From assembly GCF_028548395.1 (NCBI RefSeq), contig NZ_JAQQLA010000003.1, forward strand, positions 719,820 through 783,819: DNA of 64,000 nucleotides, written 5' to 3'. The first letter of the stretch is position 1, and the number at the start of each line of letters is the position of its first letter. Source of the stretch: Vogesella indigofera. Its GTDB lineage: Bacteria > Pseudomonadota > Gammaproteobacteria > Burkholderiales > Chromobacteriaceae. The translations under genes and the position numbers were made by a program. Under the pieces are notes generated by a model, which was not told the origin of the DNA, ran no database searches, and worked only from the letters and a program-made list of their open reading frames with translations. Below are positions 63,918 to 64,000 of this stretch, one piece after another.

Positions 63918-64000
63918 CATAAACTGTCACAAATCAAAGAAGCCTACGCTGAGTTTTGGTTATTTTCTCAGCCTGGTAGAAGATTTCGTATTCTGTATCG
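63918..64000 (-). other. 23S-5S spacer of an rRNA operon
   Basis: The last 83 bases are AT-rich and lie upstream of 5S in the transcribed direction, so they should be the spacer after 23S rRNA, whose gene would begin beyond the window. No 23S sequence is recognised. Confidence 0.6.

Noticed and set aside
63480..63920. 146-codon minus-strand frame running through 5S rRNA
   Set aside because: It crosses the 5S gene and its terminator, so it cannot be a normal protein gene.

Overview
The window is a gene-dense, GC-rich (roughly 63-65 % by eye) piece of a Gram-negative chromosome, most like a betaproteobacterium of the Neisseriales/Chromobacteriaceae type. That placement is inferred from the gene content (xseB-ispA-dxs, yhdP-nit-tldD, the NDUFS6-like zinc protein beside ilvE and waaF, LPS heptosyltransferase, ubiquinone genes) and from the 5S rRNA, which resembles Neisseria-type 5S. 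No prophage, CRISPR array, tRNA gene or transposase gene was found. The only mobile-like element is a 154 bp MITE-like sequence at 36834-36987.

Layout. 1-9.9 kb: trkH end, slt, an NAD epimerase, cca and a PrpF-family isomerase in one overlapping run, then an SPFH protein, ppnP, and ubiU-ubiV-ubiT for O2-independent ubiquinone synthesis. 9.9-24.8 kb: an Hpt/HD-GYP signalling protein, a cold shock protein, an acyltransferase, an unrecognised 293-residue protein, dgt, an AEC transporter, a histidine phosphatase, msrB, hflX, umuDC, the 4.5S RNA, a small HTH regulator and uspA. 24.8-38.1 kb: a thioesterase with a TerB-like protein, MoxR ATPase, xerC, a PlpD-type patatin autotransporter, xseB-ispA-dxs-mgtC-like, a second thioesterase and tdk. 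38.4-43.3 kb: a two-subunit NAD-type formate dehydrogenase plus a formate channel. 43.4-60.9 kb: tldD, nitrilase, yhdP, glnE, ilvE, waaF, tetR, ybaN, a YjfB-like motility peptide, trxB, smr, bcp, phoH and a hydrolase. 61-64 kb: a GNAT and M24 peptidase operon with a divergent XRE-cupin regulator, then the 3' end of an rRNA operon on the minus strand (5S).

The most striking feature is a dispersed repeat. The 12-mer GCGGCCAACCTT (longer form TTGCGGCCAACCTT, reverse AAGGTTGGCCGCAA) occurs 24 times exactly in 64 kb, with at least eight one-mismatch copies. It lies inside conserved genes and in intergenic DNA, and three times as tight inverted pairs forming terminator-like hairpins just after stop codons. 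This is how DNA uptake sequences behave in Neisseria and USS in Pasteurellaceae, but the sequence matches neither. I propose it as a candidate uptake-sequence dialect of this lineage, or another genome-wide signal word.

Anaerobic physiology is a second theme. ubiUVT, uspA (with a near-consensus FNR/ANR box) and formate oxidation genes suggest a facultative, possibly denitrifying or formate-using lifestyle.
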